A stretch of DNA of 64,000 nucleotides from NCBI GenBank assembly GCA_038561985.1, contig CP073276.1, forward strand, positions 3,100,001 through 3,164,000, written 5' to 3'. Both the position numbers and the translations under genes were made by a program. A model generated the notes under the pieces. The model had not been told where the DNA came from and searched no databases. It saw only the letters and a program-made list of their open reading frames with translations. Each line of letters opens with the position of its first letter. Position 1 is the first letter of the stretch. Of the stretch, positions 1 to 8,038 are shown piece by piece. This stretch comes from Petrimonas sulfuriphila. Lineage in GTDB: Bacteria > Bacteroidota > Bacteroidia > Bacteroidales > Dysgonomonadaceae.

Positions 1-1
1 G

Positions 2-1033
2 ATGGAAAGGAAAAACCTGATCATCGTATTCTCCTTAATTTTCCTTCCGTTGGTGCTGGTGATCCTGCAAAGTGAAACAGGTACCGCACTGGTTTACCTG
101 AGCCTTATTTTTGTGTTGTACCGTGAGGGGCTACCTGGTGGAATTCTTTTCATGGGTGTGGCGGCAATTTTATATTTTGTACTGGCTATCCGTTTTTCGG
201 ACGTTCAACTGGGAATGTTGTCCGTCGGCGAGTTCATCGCAGTTATACTGATTATTGTTTTTGCTGCCGCCATGGTCTGGAACTACGTAAAACGCCGAGA
301 AACGGCTTTCATCATCATCGGACTAGGATTGATTGTCCTGGCAGCCGGATGGATTATGCATTTTTTTAATCTTCCTGTCAATCCCGGTTTATTGGCGCTT
401 GTGGCATTAGGATTGGTCGCGGTTTACCTGGCTTACTTGTCGCTTCGGTTTTGGAAAAAGGTTTATTTGTATATCTTGTTGTTTGTTGTGGGTTCGTTCG
501 CGTTTGTTGAATCGAGTGAGTATGTTTTTAACGATGTCCTGCAACCGCACCAGCAAATGCGCATCAAGGTAACGCTGGGAATGGAGCAGGATTTGCGTGG
601 ATCGGGTTATCACGTGGGGCAATCGAAAATAGCCATTGGATCGGGCGGGATGTCTGGAAAGGGTTTCTTAAACGGTACACAAACCAAACTGAAATATGTC
701 CCCGAGCAAGACACCGATTTTATTTTCTGCACGATAGGCGAAGAGTGGGGCTTTATCGGTTCAACCATTATTCTCCTGCTTTTTGCCGTGTTCATACTGA
801 GGCTTATTTCTTTGGCGGAACGACAGACCACAATCTTTGGCCGCGTGTATGGCTATGGTGTTGTAAGTATATTTCTGTTCCATTTGCTGGTAAACATCGG
901 AATGGTGATTGGCATTATGCCCGTAATTGGGATCCCGTTGCCATTCTTTAGTTACGGCGGTTCGTCGTTGTGGGGATTTACCATCTTGTTGTTTATTTTT
1001 CTGCGGATAGACAAAGGACGGAAAAGAGCATAA
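2..1033 (+). CDS. rodA: Rod shape-determining protein RodA, 5' partial
   Basis: SEDS-family peptidoglycan glycosyltransferase that polymerises lipid II with a class B PBP during cell elongation, in the inner membrane. The frame is open at the window edge. What is visible is the family's C-terminal part, beginning in the helix that carries the QSETGTALVY signature, so the Met at base 2 is internal and the N-terminal helices lie outside. Further signatures are the periplasmic loop with GSGGMSGKGF, the stretch VPEQDTDFIFCTIGEEWGF, and PLPFFSYGGSS near the C-terminus. About seven hydrophobic segments remain. RodA and FtsW are related; the GSGG..GKGF and EQDTDFIF forms fit RodA better. Confidence 0.93.
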   Translation: MERKNLIIVFSLIFLPLVLVILQSETGTALVYLSLIFVLYREGLPGGILFMGVAAILYFVLAIRFSDVQLGMLSVGEFIAVILIIVFAAAMVWNYVKRRETAFIIIGLGLIVLAAGWIMHFFNLPVNPGLLALVALGLVAVYLAYLSLRFWKKVYLYILLFVVGSFAFVESSEYVFNDVLQPHQQMRIKVTLGMEQDLRGSGYHVGQSKIAIGSGGMSGKGFLNGTQTKLKYVPEQDTDFIFCTIGEEWGFIGSTIILLLFAVFILRLISLAERQTTIFGRVYGYGVVSIFLFHLLVNIGMVIGIMPVIGIPLPFFSYGGSSLWGFTILLFIFLRIDKGRKRA

Positions 1034-1125
1034 AAAGTGGATGCACACTAATTTCACAACCGGCATGCATCCTATCAATTAGAACCCAATTTTTTTTTCA
1101 GTTTGGCGGCATTTTTTATGCGTAG

Positions 1126-1148
1126 CCAGTTAACGTTTCGTTAATTGG
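1126..1148. promoter_or_regulatory. Inverted repeat upstream of the SDR gene
   Basis: CCAGTTAACG, a TTT spacer, then CGTTAATTGG: ten-base arms with one G/T mismatch. It is not followed by a T-run, so a terminator is unlikely. It lies about 35 bases upstream of the -7 box at 1184, so it could be an operator; that role is inference. Confidence 0.45.
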
Positions 1149-1183
1149 TTCATTTTCTTCGACCGCGCTACGGAAAAAAAGTT

Positions 1184-1191
1184 TAATTTTG
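1184..1191 (+). promoter_or_regulatory. Bacteroidota-type -7 box (TAATTTTG)
   Basis: Matches TAnnTTTG, the -7 element of the Bacteroidota primary sigma factor, and lies 17 bases upstream of the SDR start codon. No clear -33 TTG is seen at the usual 19-21 base spacing. Confidence 0.5.
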
Positions 1192-1208
1192 TTCCAAAAT
1201 CAAAAAAA

Positions 1209-1988
1209 ATGAACCATACTGCATTAATTACGGGTGCGTCGAGGGGGCTTGGTGCTGAGTTTGCCCGGCTGTTCGCTTCAAAGGGCACAAACCTGATTCT
1301 CGTTGCCCGAAGCGAAAAAGAATTGAATGATTTGAAAGATGAATTGGAAAATACATTTAACATATCGGTACGGATAATTGCAAAAGACCTGACAAAGCCG
1401 GAAAACGTACGATTTGTATACGATGAAATAAAGGACACTGGAATCGAGGTAGATTACTTGGTGAACAACGCAGGGTTTGGCGATTTTGGCCATTTCTCCG
1501 ATACGGAATGGGAGAGGCATGAGCAGATGATCGATTTGAATATGAAAACATTATCTTATTTTTGTTATCTTTTTGTTCAGGATTGGATCCCGCGTAAATC
1601 GGGAAAGATATTGAATATAGCATCCACAGCTGCCTTTCAACCGGGCCCGGGGATGTCGGTTTATTTTGCGTCCAAAGCATACGTGGCAAGCTTCTCACAA
1701 GCCATTGCTTACGAATTCCAAAAATACGGCATTACCGTCACTGCACTGTGCCCTGGACCCGTCAGAACCAATTTTGGGATAGCTGCCCGGATGCAGCACC
1801 CAAACGGATTTCTGAAAGACATGAAAACGCCTTTGCCGGGGGAAGTGGTAGCGTTTGGTTATCGTGCCATGATGAAAGGAAAAACACTGGTTATTCAAGG
1901 AGGATTGAATAAATTCGTAGCCAACCTGGTCAGGTTTATTCCGCGCAAATGGCTGATAACCCTTTCCGCAAAAGTGATTTCCTGGTAA
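1209..1988 (+). CDS. Short-chain dehydrogenase/reductase (SDR)
   Basis: Classical SDR of 259 residues, the usual length. The N-terminal TGASRGLG (residues 7-14) is the TGxxxGxG dinucleotide-binding motif, NNAG follows near residue 88, and the active-site YFASK places the catalytic Tyr at residue 152 and Lys at 156, preceded by Ser in NIASTAA. ARSEKEL after beta-2 (an Arg in place of an acidic residue) suggests NADPH rather than NADH. The C-terminal region resembles the DltE/YqjQ-like subgroup, whose substrates are mostly unknown. A -7 box lies 17 bases upstream and the tcdA gene follows. Family is certain; substrate is not. Confidence 0.88.
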   Translation: MNHTALITGASRGLGAEFARLFASKGTNLILVARSEKELNDLKDELENTFNISVRIIAKDLTKPENVRFVYDEIKDTGIEVDYLVNNAGFGDFGHFSDTEWERHEQMIDLNMKTLSYFCYLFVQDWIPRKSGKILNIASTAAFQPGPGMSVYFASKAYVASFSQAIAYEFQKYGITVTALCPGPVRTNFGIAARMQHPNGFLKDMKTPLPGEVVAFGYRAMMKGKTLVIQGGLNKFVANLVRFIPRKWLITLSAKVISW

Positions 1989-2041
1989 AGAAAAGTACTC
2001 GATTGTTAGAAACTGTTTTGAATTTTTTCATGTCCTGTTTT

Positions 2042-2812
2042 ATGATAAACGAAAAAGAGATATTTCAGCGAACTGAGCTCCTTATGGGAAGCCGTTATTT
2101 GGATCTCGCAGAGCGAAAGAGGGTTATTATATTTGGTGTGGGAGGAGTCGGGAGCTGGTGCGCAGAAATGCTGATAAGAAGCGGGATTACCCATCTTACG
2201 CTGGTGGATTCAGACAAGGTTGCCGTAACCAATATCAACCGGCAGCTGATGGCTACGGTGAAAACTATCGGACAAGTGAAGGTGGAGGTGTTAAAGGAAC
2301 GACTGCTCGAAATAAATCCCAATGCCGAAATTGTTTCTATGCAAGTAGTGTATAGTCCGGAGACCGCCGGTTCCTTTAAGCTCGAATCGTATGATTTCAT
2401 TATTGATGCTATCGACAGCCTTTCCAATAAAGTTCATCTTATACGTTTAGCCTCGCAAATGCCTGGAGTTTTCTTTTCATCGATGGGTGCGGCGTTGAAG
2501 ATTGACCCTTCCTACATCAGGGTAGATGAGTTTTGGAAAGTGAAAGGTTGTCCCCTGGCTGCCGCACTCCGGACAAGAATAAAGAAACTTGGCGGGCTGG
2601 AAAAAAAATTCCTTTGTGTCTACAGCAATGAAGCGCGTGAAAACAAAGGAGAAAAATCGTTTCTAGAGGAGAGTAATGCTCCTGTTTCTCAATGGGATAC
2701 AAAAAAAGCACGAATTAACGGTACAATGTCTTACCTGCCGGCAATTTTCGGAATGACACTGGCTTCACTTGTGGTAAAGGATATAGACATTCATTCGGGA
2801 GGTGAATCCTGA
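2042..2812 (+). CDS. tcdA: tRNA threonylcarbamoyladenosine dehydratase
   Basis: E1-like ATP-dependent enzyme that cyclises t6A37 to ct6A in ANN-decoding tRNAs. Seen: RTELLMGSRYLDL near the N-terminus, ATP-binding FGVGGVGSWCAEM near residue 30, DSDKVAVTNINRQ (the E1/ThiF adenylation loop with RQ), and AIDSLSNKV. An upstream in-frame Met at 2030 exists and the frame stays open to 1949, overlapping the SDR gene. The start at 2042 (MINEKEIFQRTELL) is chosen because it fits the short N-terminus of the family. Length of 256 residues is normal. Candidate single-cysteine catalytic sites are visible in the second half but not assigned. Confidence 0.9.
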   Translation: MINEKEIFQRTELLMGSRYLDLAERKRVIIFGVGGVGSWCAEMLIRSGITHLTLVDSDKVAVTNINRQLMATVKTIGQVKVEVLKERLLEINPNAEIVSMQVVYSPETAGSFKLESYDFIIDAIDSLSNKVHLIRLASQMPGVFFSSMGAALKIDPSYIRVDEFWKVKGCPLAAALRTRIKKLGGLEKKFLCVYSNEARENKGEKSFLEESNAPVSQWDTKKARINGTMSYLPAIFGMTLASLVVKDIDIHSGGES

Positions 2813-2850
2813 AAGTTAACCTTTTTAACCTCCATGTGTTTTTTAACAGA

Positions 2851-2899
2851 TAAGTCTTCTACGATAAAATAAGTCTTCGGAGTTTTTGAAGTAGACTTA
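2851..2899. repeat. TAAGTCTTC direct repeat with inverted partner
   Basis: TAAGTCTTC occurs at 2851-2859 and 2870-2878 (19 bases apart), followed by GAAGTAGACTTA at 2888-2899, which is inverted to it apart from a two-base insertion. It sits in the gap between tcdA and the HExxH gene. It could be a regulator-binding array or an RNA hairpin; neither is shown. Confidence 0.35.
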
Positions 2900-2981
2900 C
2901 AGATTAAAAGAAAAGATTTTGAGCAATTTTCTTTAAAAGGAAATGTTTTTTGTATCTTTCGCCTCAAGATGTTGGAGAGGA

Positions 2982-4286
2982 ATGAAAGGTATTGTTTGCG
3001 CAGTATTGATTTCTTTTTTTATCCCTGTGGCCGGTGCACAAACCCCGATGATAAACAGGGACAGTATTCCGCATTATTTTGATCAGGTAAAACAGGCAAC
3101 ACGCGAAAATGTTAAAATATGGGATAAGGACATCTACGGCCCTATTATGCTCATAGAGGAAGGTACCCGTGTAATCTATGCCAATGAGCCGGACAAAGAC
3201 AATGTATTGGTGGCAAGGAGGGGTTATTACACGGGAGTCCTGCCCAAAGAAATCAGTTTTCAGAACACTTCGCTCGATTGGAACGGAAAAACATGGGCAA
3301 CAGTCGTTTTGCCGCTTTCACCCAATAAATACCAGCGACTCGATCTTATTACGCACGAACTGTTCCACAGTGCACAACTTTCGCTTGGCTTCGATATACG
3401 GGGATCAGATAATTATCACCTGGATGAGAAAGACGGCAGGGTATTTCTTCGGCTCGAACTTGAAGCCTTAAAAAAAGCACTGAGGGCCAGGAGGCTTTCG
3501 CTGGCAGAAGAACATTTGCGAAATGCATTGATATTCAGGAAGTATCGTCATCTGGTATACAGCGGATCGCAACTATCGGAGAACAAACTGGAATTGCTTG
3601 AAGGCCTTGCAACCTACACCGGACAAATGATGAGCGGACGCGATAAATGGCAGTTGCGCGAATACCTCATAGCGAGACTGGAAGATTATCCCAACACTCC
3701 TTCGTTTGTCAGGTCTTTTGCTTATGAAACTGTGGCGGTGTATGGCTTTTTTCTTTATCAGAAAAACAACAACTGGAACAAGGGTATTAGCGGAGAAACC
3801 GATCTTACAGAATTTTTCGAAGAGGCTTTTGAGTTAGATATGCGAATAGTTTTACCTTCATACGTAAGGCAATTATCGGAAGATTATCGCGGCAAGGAAA
3901 TTCGTGATGAAGAGACTTTACGTAGCGAAAAACACACATTAACACTGAATGAGTTGCGGGATAAGTTTCTGGAAAAGCCGCGACTTGAAATTAAACTGGA
4001 GGATATGAACATGTCGTTCGACCCGGTTAACCCGATTCCCCTGGATGTTGACGAAGGGACGGTTTATCCCACCATCCGCATAAGCGACAACTGGGGAATC
4101 TTGACGGTGACCGGCGGAGGTGCGCTGTTGTCGCCCGGACTAGTATGGGTGGTTGTTTCTGAACCGGTGGAGATCGGCGAAGATGAAATTACCGGCGAAG
4201 GGTGGCGCATTGAGCTGAACAAAGGATATTACCTTGAAAAAAACAATCAGGGGAATTATTTGATGACGAAGAAAAAAAACGAGTGA
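2982..4286 (+). CDS. Exported gluzincin-like HExxH metallopeptidase candidate
   Basis: Not recognised as a named family. With the start at 2982 the protein is 434 residues and begins with a good signal peptide (MKGIVCAVLISFFIPVAGA, then Q). HELFH at residues 125-129 is a zinc-binding HExxH motif. About 78 residues later ELLEGLATYTG supplies a Glu at residue 207 in the ExxA.Y arrangement typical of the third ligand in gluzincins. The remainder is mixed alpha/beta with a long C-terminal region rich in turns and Val/Gly. The protein would act in the periplasm or at the surface. An upstream Met at 2943 would bury the signal peptide, so it is rejected as start. TATCTTTC at 2953-2960 is a near-consensus -7 box. 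Peptidase activity is inferred from motifs only. Confidence 0.7.
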   Translation: MKGIVCAVLISFFIPVAGAQTPMINRDSIPHYFDQVKQATRENVKIWDKDIYGPIMLIEEGTRVIYANEPDKDNVLVARRGYYTGVLPKEISFQNTSLDWNGKTWATVVLPLSPNKYQRLDLITHELFHSAQLSLGFDIRGSDNYHLDEKDGRVFLRLELEALKKALRARRLSLAEEHLRNALIFRKYRHLVYSGSQLSENKLELLEGLATYTGQMMSGRDKWQLREYLIARLEDYPNTPSFVRSFAYETVAVYGFFLYQKNNNWNKGISGETDLTEFFEEAFELDMRIVLPSYVRQLSEDYRGKEIRDEETLRSEKHTLTLNELRDKFLEKPRLEIKLEDMNMSFDPVNPIPLDVDEGTVYPTIRISDNWGILTVTGGGALLSPGLVWVVVSEPVEIGEDEITGEGWRIELNKGYYLEKNNQGNYLMTKKKNE

Positions 4287-4293
4287 TTTTTCT

Positions 4294-4301
4294 TATCTTT
4301 G
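4294..4301 (+). promoter_or_regulatory. -7 box (TATCTTTG) before the AlaX-like gene
   Basis: Perfect TAnnTTTG element 16 bases upstream of the preferred ATG at 4318, immediately after the previous gene's stop. It supports independent transcription from here and argues for the ATG over the TTG at 4306. Confidence 0.6.
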
Positions 4302-4317
4302 TGCTTTGAAACGGATT

Positions 4318-4773
4318 ATGGAACTTGAGCTTAACGGACACAACAAACAGGAATACCCTCCCATGCACACTACGGAACATATTCTTAACCAGACAATGGT
4401 AAGGATGTTCGGTTGTGCCCGCTCGAAAAATACACACATAGAACGGAAGAAAAGCAAAGCCGATTATTTTTTGTCTCAATCGCCCACCCCTGAACAAGTA
4501 CAGGCCATTGAGGCGGGCGTAAACGAGATTATCGGCCGTCATCTGCCCGTTTCAGAAGAATTTCTACCGGTCTCAGCGGCAGCAGAGATAGTGGATTTAT
4601 CAAAACTTCCCGATAATGTATCAGAAACATTGCGTATTGTCAGGGTAGGTGACTATGATGTTTGCGCCTGCATCGGTTCACATGTTGGAAACACATCGGA
4701 AATCGGGCGTTTTGAAATTATTAGCCACGATTTTAGCGATGGAAGGTGGCGGGTAAGGTTCAAATTGTGGTAG
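4318..4773 (+). CDS. AlaX-like alanyl-tRNA editing domain protein
   Basis: Stand-alone relative of the AlaRS/ThrRS second additional (editing) domain, which hydrolyses mischarged Ser- or Gly-tRNA(Ala) in trans. Zinc-binding residues are visible: HTTEH at residues 17-21 (HxxxH) and CIGSH at 118-122 (CxxxH). FGCARSKNTHIERKKSKADY matches the strand-rich editing core. At 151 residues this is a minimal AlaX-S-type protein without the glycine-rich N-terminal domain. A TTG start at 4306 would add four residues. It is followed seven bases later by mtgA, so the two may be co-transcribed. Substrate preference is unknown. Confidence 0.78.
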   Translation: MELELNGHNKQEYPPMHTTEHILNQTMVRMFGCARSKNTHIERKKSKADYFLSQSPTPEQVQAIEAGVNEIIGRHLPVSEEFLPVSAAAEIVDLSKLPDNVSETLRIVRVGDYDVCACIGSHVGNTSEIGRFEIISHDFSDGRWRVRFKLW

Positions 4774-4780
4774 AGAAGTC

Positions 4781-5470
4781 ATGAAAAAAATACCTCGTAT
4801 CTTCGGTAAAATAGTGCTTTTTTTCTTTCTCTGGAGCGTAGTATCCGTGATAGGGTACAGGTTTGTCCCTGTCTATTTTACTCCACTGATGGGAATAAGA
4901 ATGACGGAACAGATCGCAGAGGGGAGAAAGCCTGAGGTTAAGCACAAATGGGTTTCGTACACACGTATTTCGAATAATATGAAACGCGCTGTTGTCGCCT
5001 CGGAAGACCAGCGTTTCTTTAATCACAACGGCTTCGACAAGGTGGAAATTAAAAAAGCCCTCAAAGAGAATAAAACCCGTAAACGTCCCCGGGGAGCAAG
5101 CACCATCAGTCAGCAAACGGCTAAAAACGTGTTTCTCTGGCCCCGGTCGTCGTGGCTGAGAAAAGGATTGGAAGCCTATTTCACAGTTTTAATTGAATTT
5201 TTCTGGACAAAGGAACGTATTTTGACGGTCTACCTGAACTGTATGGAGGTGGGTGACGGGATTTATGGCGTGGAAGCGGTTGCCCATGAACATTTCAATA
5301 CTACGGCGGAGAAACTTTCGGCTTCACAGTCGGCATTGGTGGCCGCAACATTGCCTAATCCGCTGAAATTTAGCTCAAAAAAACCGTCTTCATATATCAG
5401 GCAACGGCAATCGCATATCCTCCGGCAAATGCGTACAGTACAACTTCCTCCGGCTTCGGAAAAGGAGTGA
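4781..5470 (+). CDS. mtgA: Monofunctional biosynthetic peptidoglycan transglycosylase
   Basis: GT51 glycosyltransferase polymerising lipid II without a transpeptidase domain. One N-terminal membrane anchor (residues about 8-28) is followed by the GT51 motifs in order: ASEDQRFFNHNGFD with the catalytic Glu, RGASTISQQTAKNVFLW, KERILTVYLNCMEVGDGIYG with the second key Glu region, and AALVAATLPNPLKF. Length of 229 residues is normal for MtgA. The gene starts seven bases after the AlaX-like gene. Family assignment is firm. Confidence 0.95.
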   Translation: MKKIPRIFGKIVLFFFLWSVVSVIGYRFVPVYFTPLMGIRMTEQIAEGRKPEVKHKWVSYTRISNNMKRAVVASEDQRFFNHNGFDKVEIKKALKENKTRKRPRGASTISQQTAKNVFLWPRSSWLRKGLEAYFTVLIEFFWTKERILTVYLNCMEVGDGIYGVEAVAHEHFNTTAEKLSASQSALVAATLPNPLKFSSKKPSSYIRQRQSHILRQMRTVQLPPASEKE

Positions 5471-5621
5471 CTCTTCTTTTCATCAAATCATTTTGTCCCG
5501 ATTTTGAGAAAAAAAATAAAAGGGTTACTTTTACGGTTCTTTATAGAAACGGACTCAGGCAATAATCAAGCTTATACCAATAACGCTGATTACAGAACGC
5601 GCCTGGCTGTTTAAACGATAT

Positions 5622-5960
5622 ATGAACGAAGGTGAAAAAAAAGTGGTGAACAAGATGATGGCCATCTATTGTAGGGCGAATCATAAACATGTGACGGGAC
5701 TGTGTGAAGAATGTACCGTACTGAAAAATTATGCAATGAAACGGCTTGAAAATTGCCCTTTCGGTGAAAAAAAACCTACCTGCGGATCCTGCACTGTTCA
5801 TTGCTATAAAAACGATATGCGATTGAAAATAAAAGAAGTAATGCGATTTTCAGGCCCCAGAATGCTGTTTTGGCATCCCATAGATGCTGTCCGGCATTTC
5901 TACAAAGAATACAGGCGGGATCGCTTCTCTTCGGTTGCTGAAAAATCTTTCCGGAAATAA
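5622..5960 (+). CDS. YgbA-like (nitrous-oxide-stimulated promoter family) protein
   Basis: Small cysteine-rich cytoplasmic protein of 112 residues. The family (Pfam YgbA_NO) is known for induction by nitrogen oxides; in enterics YgbA supports recovery from NO, but the mechanism is not settled. Seen: seven cysteines in the core, including YCRANHKH, GLCEEC, NCPFGEKKPTCGSCTVHC, then KEVMRFSGPRMLFWHP. The Cys/His spacing suggests a zinc or iron-sulphur site, which is inference. Its stop codon directly abuts the ATG of the next gene (TAA then ATG), so the two are almost surely one operon. The partner is a RIC-like regulator, which agrees with a nitrosative-stress role. Confidence 0.82.
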   Translation: MNEGEKKVVNKMMAIYCRANHKHVTGLCEECTVLKNYAMKRLENCPFGEKKPTCGSCTVHCYKNDMRLKIKEVMRFSGPRMLFWHPIDAVRHFYKEYRRDRFSSVAEKSFRK

Positions 5961-6839
5961 ATGGCAGACATTAAAAAAAATGCGGTCTTATCTGAATTGC
6001 TTACCGAGCACAGTGAACTTATACCTGTTGTGAACAGGTTTGGCATAAAACTGGGAGTGGGAGAGAAAACGATCGAAAAAATCTGCTTGGAAAATGACCT
6101 GAACATTGATTTCATTCTGGCCATCCTGAATGTTTACCTGGATGAAGAATATAATCCGGAAAAGGATCTCGATGCGTTTGATGTCTCACTTATCGTGGAT
6201 TATCTTAAACGTACCGTCGAAAATTATATGCAGGCGTCTGTTCCGAACCTGGAAAAGCACTTCACCCCTTTTATCGCGATGAGTGGTGGCGAAAATGAAG
6301 AACTAAAACTGTTGCATAAAATATTCTATCAGTTCAAATCGGAGCTTTCTGAACATCTGCAGCAAGGCCTTGAGCAGCTCAGTGACTACCCAAATGAATT
6401 GTTGCACGATTTAAAAAACATTATCATCAGGCATATTTCGGGAAATTTTAACCAAAACCTTGCTTACGCGGTTATTTTTTCAATAACTGCCCTCGAAAAG
6501 GAGCTGCACATTCATAACCGGTTGCTGGAAAAAGTGTTGCGTCCGAAACTCAAGGAACTGGATTCCGGACATATCGAACACCTGAACCATACCTTTTCCG
6601 ATGAACATAAATTGCAAGAGGAGAATAAGCAGTTGACCAACCGGGAAATAGAGGTACTGAAGCTTATAGTTCAGGGACGTTTAAACAAAGAGATTGCCGA
6701 TAAGCTGAACATAAGCCTGAACACAGTCCTTTCGCACCGTAAAAATATTATTGCGAAGACCGGTATTAAAACGGTTTCCGGGCTTACGTTTTACTCTATT
6801 TCCAACGGATATGTTTCTCCCGGCGACCATGTTGTTTAG
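5961..6839 (+). CDS. RIC/ScdA-like helical protein with C-terminal LuxR HTH
   Basis: A 292-residue regulator. The N-terminal ~45 residues (LTEHSELIPVVNRFGIKLG) resemble the N-terminal domain of ScdA/YtfE iron-sulphur repair proteins, but the usual CCGG motif is replaced by LGVG. The middle (about 85-215) is all-helical with His/Glu-rich positions (EKHFTPF, LLHKIFYQFKSELSEHLQ, IRHISGNF, ELHIHNRLLE), recalling a hemerythrin-like di-iron bundle. The C-terminus (about 225-285) is a LuxR/NarL helix-turn-helix: LTNREIEVLKLIVQG, NKEIADKLNISLNTVLSHRK. With the abutting YgbA-like gene this suggests a NO- or iron-responsive transcription factor. HTH is certain; metal binding is inferred. The MFS gene follows 17 bases on. 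Confidence 0.78.
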   Translation: MADIKKNAVLSELLTEHSELIPVVNRFGIKLGVGEKTIEKICLENDLNIDFILAILNVYLDEEYNPEKDLDAFDVSLIVDYLKRTVENYMQASVPNLEKHFTPFIAMSGGENEELKLLHKIFYQFKSELSEHLQQGLEQLSDYPNELLHDLKNIIIRHISGNFNQNLAYAVIFSITALEKELHIHNRLLEKVLRPKLKELDSGHIEHLNHTFSDEHKLQEENKQLTNREIEVLKLIVQGRLNKEIADKLNISLNTVLSHRKNIIAKTGIKTVSGLTFYSISNGYVSPGDHVV

Positions 6840-6856
6840 CAAAGGCAAAAAGGAAT

Positions 6857-8020
6857 ATGAATAATAAAACAATTGCATTTATAGCCAACTTTACGGGCAT
6901 CTTTCTTTTCGGAATTTCCATGGTGATTATCGGTTCGATTTTGCCGTTGCTGAAGGCCCGTTTCGGAATGTCTGATATTGCTGCCGGAGGTTTATTCTCC
7001 GTTCTTCCCGTTGGTATGCTTGCCGGCTCGGTTTTGTTTGGGCCTGTTGTAGACAAGTTCGGTTACAGGTGGGTGCTTTCCGTTGCTTCGCTGTTTCTAT
7101 CGCTCGGGTTTTTCGGGATAGTCCACGTGGGTTCCCTTCACTTGTTGAGGGCCGGTATTTTCTTTTTCGGATTGGGCGGTGGAGTCATTAACGGCGGTAC
7201 CAGCGCATTGGTTTCCGACTTAAGCGAAGGAAAAAATAAAATCATAAACCTGAACTGGCTAGGATTGTTTTACGGTATTGGTGCATTTTCCATGCCAATG
7301 ATCCTGAGCCGGATAGATGAGATACATTACACCTTGGTTATTGATGTGGTGAGTGGCATCAGCCTAGCTGTTGCCTTAATTTTTCTTCTCATCAATTATC
7401 CGTTGACCGTTCAAAAGGAAAAAATATCGTTAAAGCTCATTCCTGTTTTTGTAAAGAACAAGCTGTTTATGGCCATTTGTTTTTACCTGTTTTTTCAGTC
7501 GGCCTTCGAAGCCATAATCAACAATTGGTCGGTTTCGTTTTTTATTGATAAACTTGCCGTGCCTCAATATCAGGCATTGATAGCATTATCGGTTTCTGTC
7601 TCAGGACTGGTTTGCATGAGAATTCTTACGGGAAGCGTATTGAAAAAATGGCATCATTTTCGGTTGATTCAATTGTCGTTATTGCTGTTTTCGCTCGGGT
7701 TGATCTGTCTGGTGCTACCGGCATCCTACTTTGTGCACTTGCTGGGAATGTTTCTTATCGGTAGCGGCCTGGCCCCGGGTTTTCCGGTCATGCTGGGTTT
7801 GGTAGGTGAAATCTTCAAGGAGGTTTCCGGGACTGCTTTCAGTTTTGCGATGCTCATTGCGCTCACCGGAAATACAATTATAAATTATTCAATCGGCATA
7901 CTGACCGAAAAGTTTGGAATGAATGTTTTTCCGTATGTGGTTCTTGTGGAAATTGTAATGATGATTTTTATTTTCCTGTTGATTGGAAAAGCAGATAAGA
8001 AAACGGCTATTCGTTATTGA
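6857..8020 (+). CDS. Major facilitator superfamily transporter
   Basis: Polytopic inner-membrane protein of 387 residues with about 12 hydrophobic segments, at the short end for MFS. The loop between helices 2 and 3 reads GPVVDKFGYRWVL, the MFS signature A (GxxxDRxGRR/K-type). GSGLAPGFPVMLGLVGE near residue 310 resembles the sugar-porter-like FucP subset common in Bacteroidota. Substrate cannot be read from sequence. Only 18 bases separate it from the downstream creatininase-family gene, so the transported compound may be the substrate or product of that hydrolase; this is inference. Confidence 0.88.
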   Translation: MNNKTIAFIANFTGIFLFGISMVIIGSILPLLKARFGMSDIAAGGLFSVLPVGMLAGSVLFGPVVDKFGYRWVLSVASLFLSLGFFGIVHVGSLHLLRAGIFFFGLGGGVINGGTSALVSDLSEGKNKIINLNWLGLFYGIGAFSMPMILSRIDEIHYTLVIDVVSGISLAVALIFLLINYPLTVQKEKISLKLIPVFVKNKLFMAICFYLFFQSAFEAIINNWSVSFFIDKLAVPQYQALIALSVSVSGLVCMRILTGSVLKKWHHFRLIQLSLLLFSLGLICLVLPASYFVHLLGMFLIGSGLAPGFPVMLGLVGEIFKEVSGTAFSFAMLIALTGNTIINYSIGILTEKFGMNVFPYVVLVEIVMMIFIFLLIGKADKKTAIRY

Positions 8021-8038
8021 CATTTAATTTTTCAACAT

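Noticed and set aside
1949-2041. Upstream extension of tcdA overlapping the SDR gene
   Set aside because: The added residues do not resemble the family N-terminus; the Met at 2042 fits.
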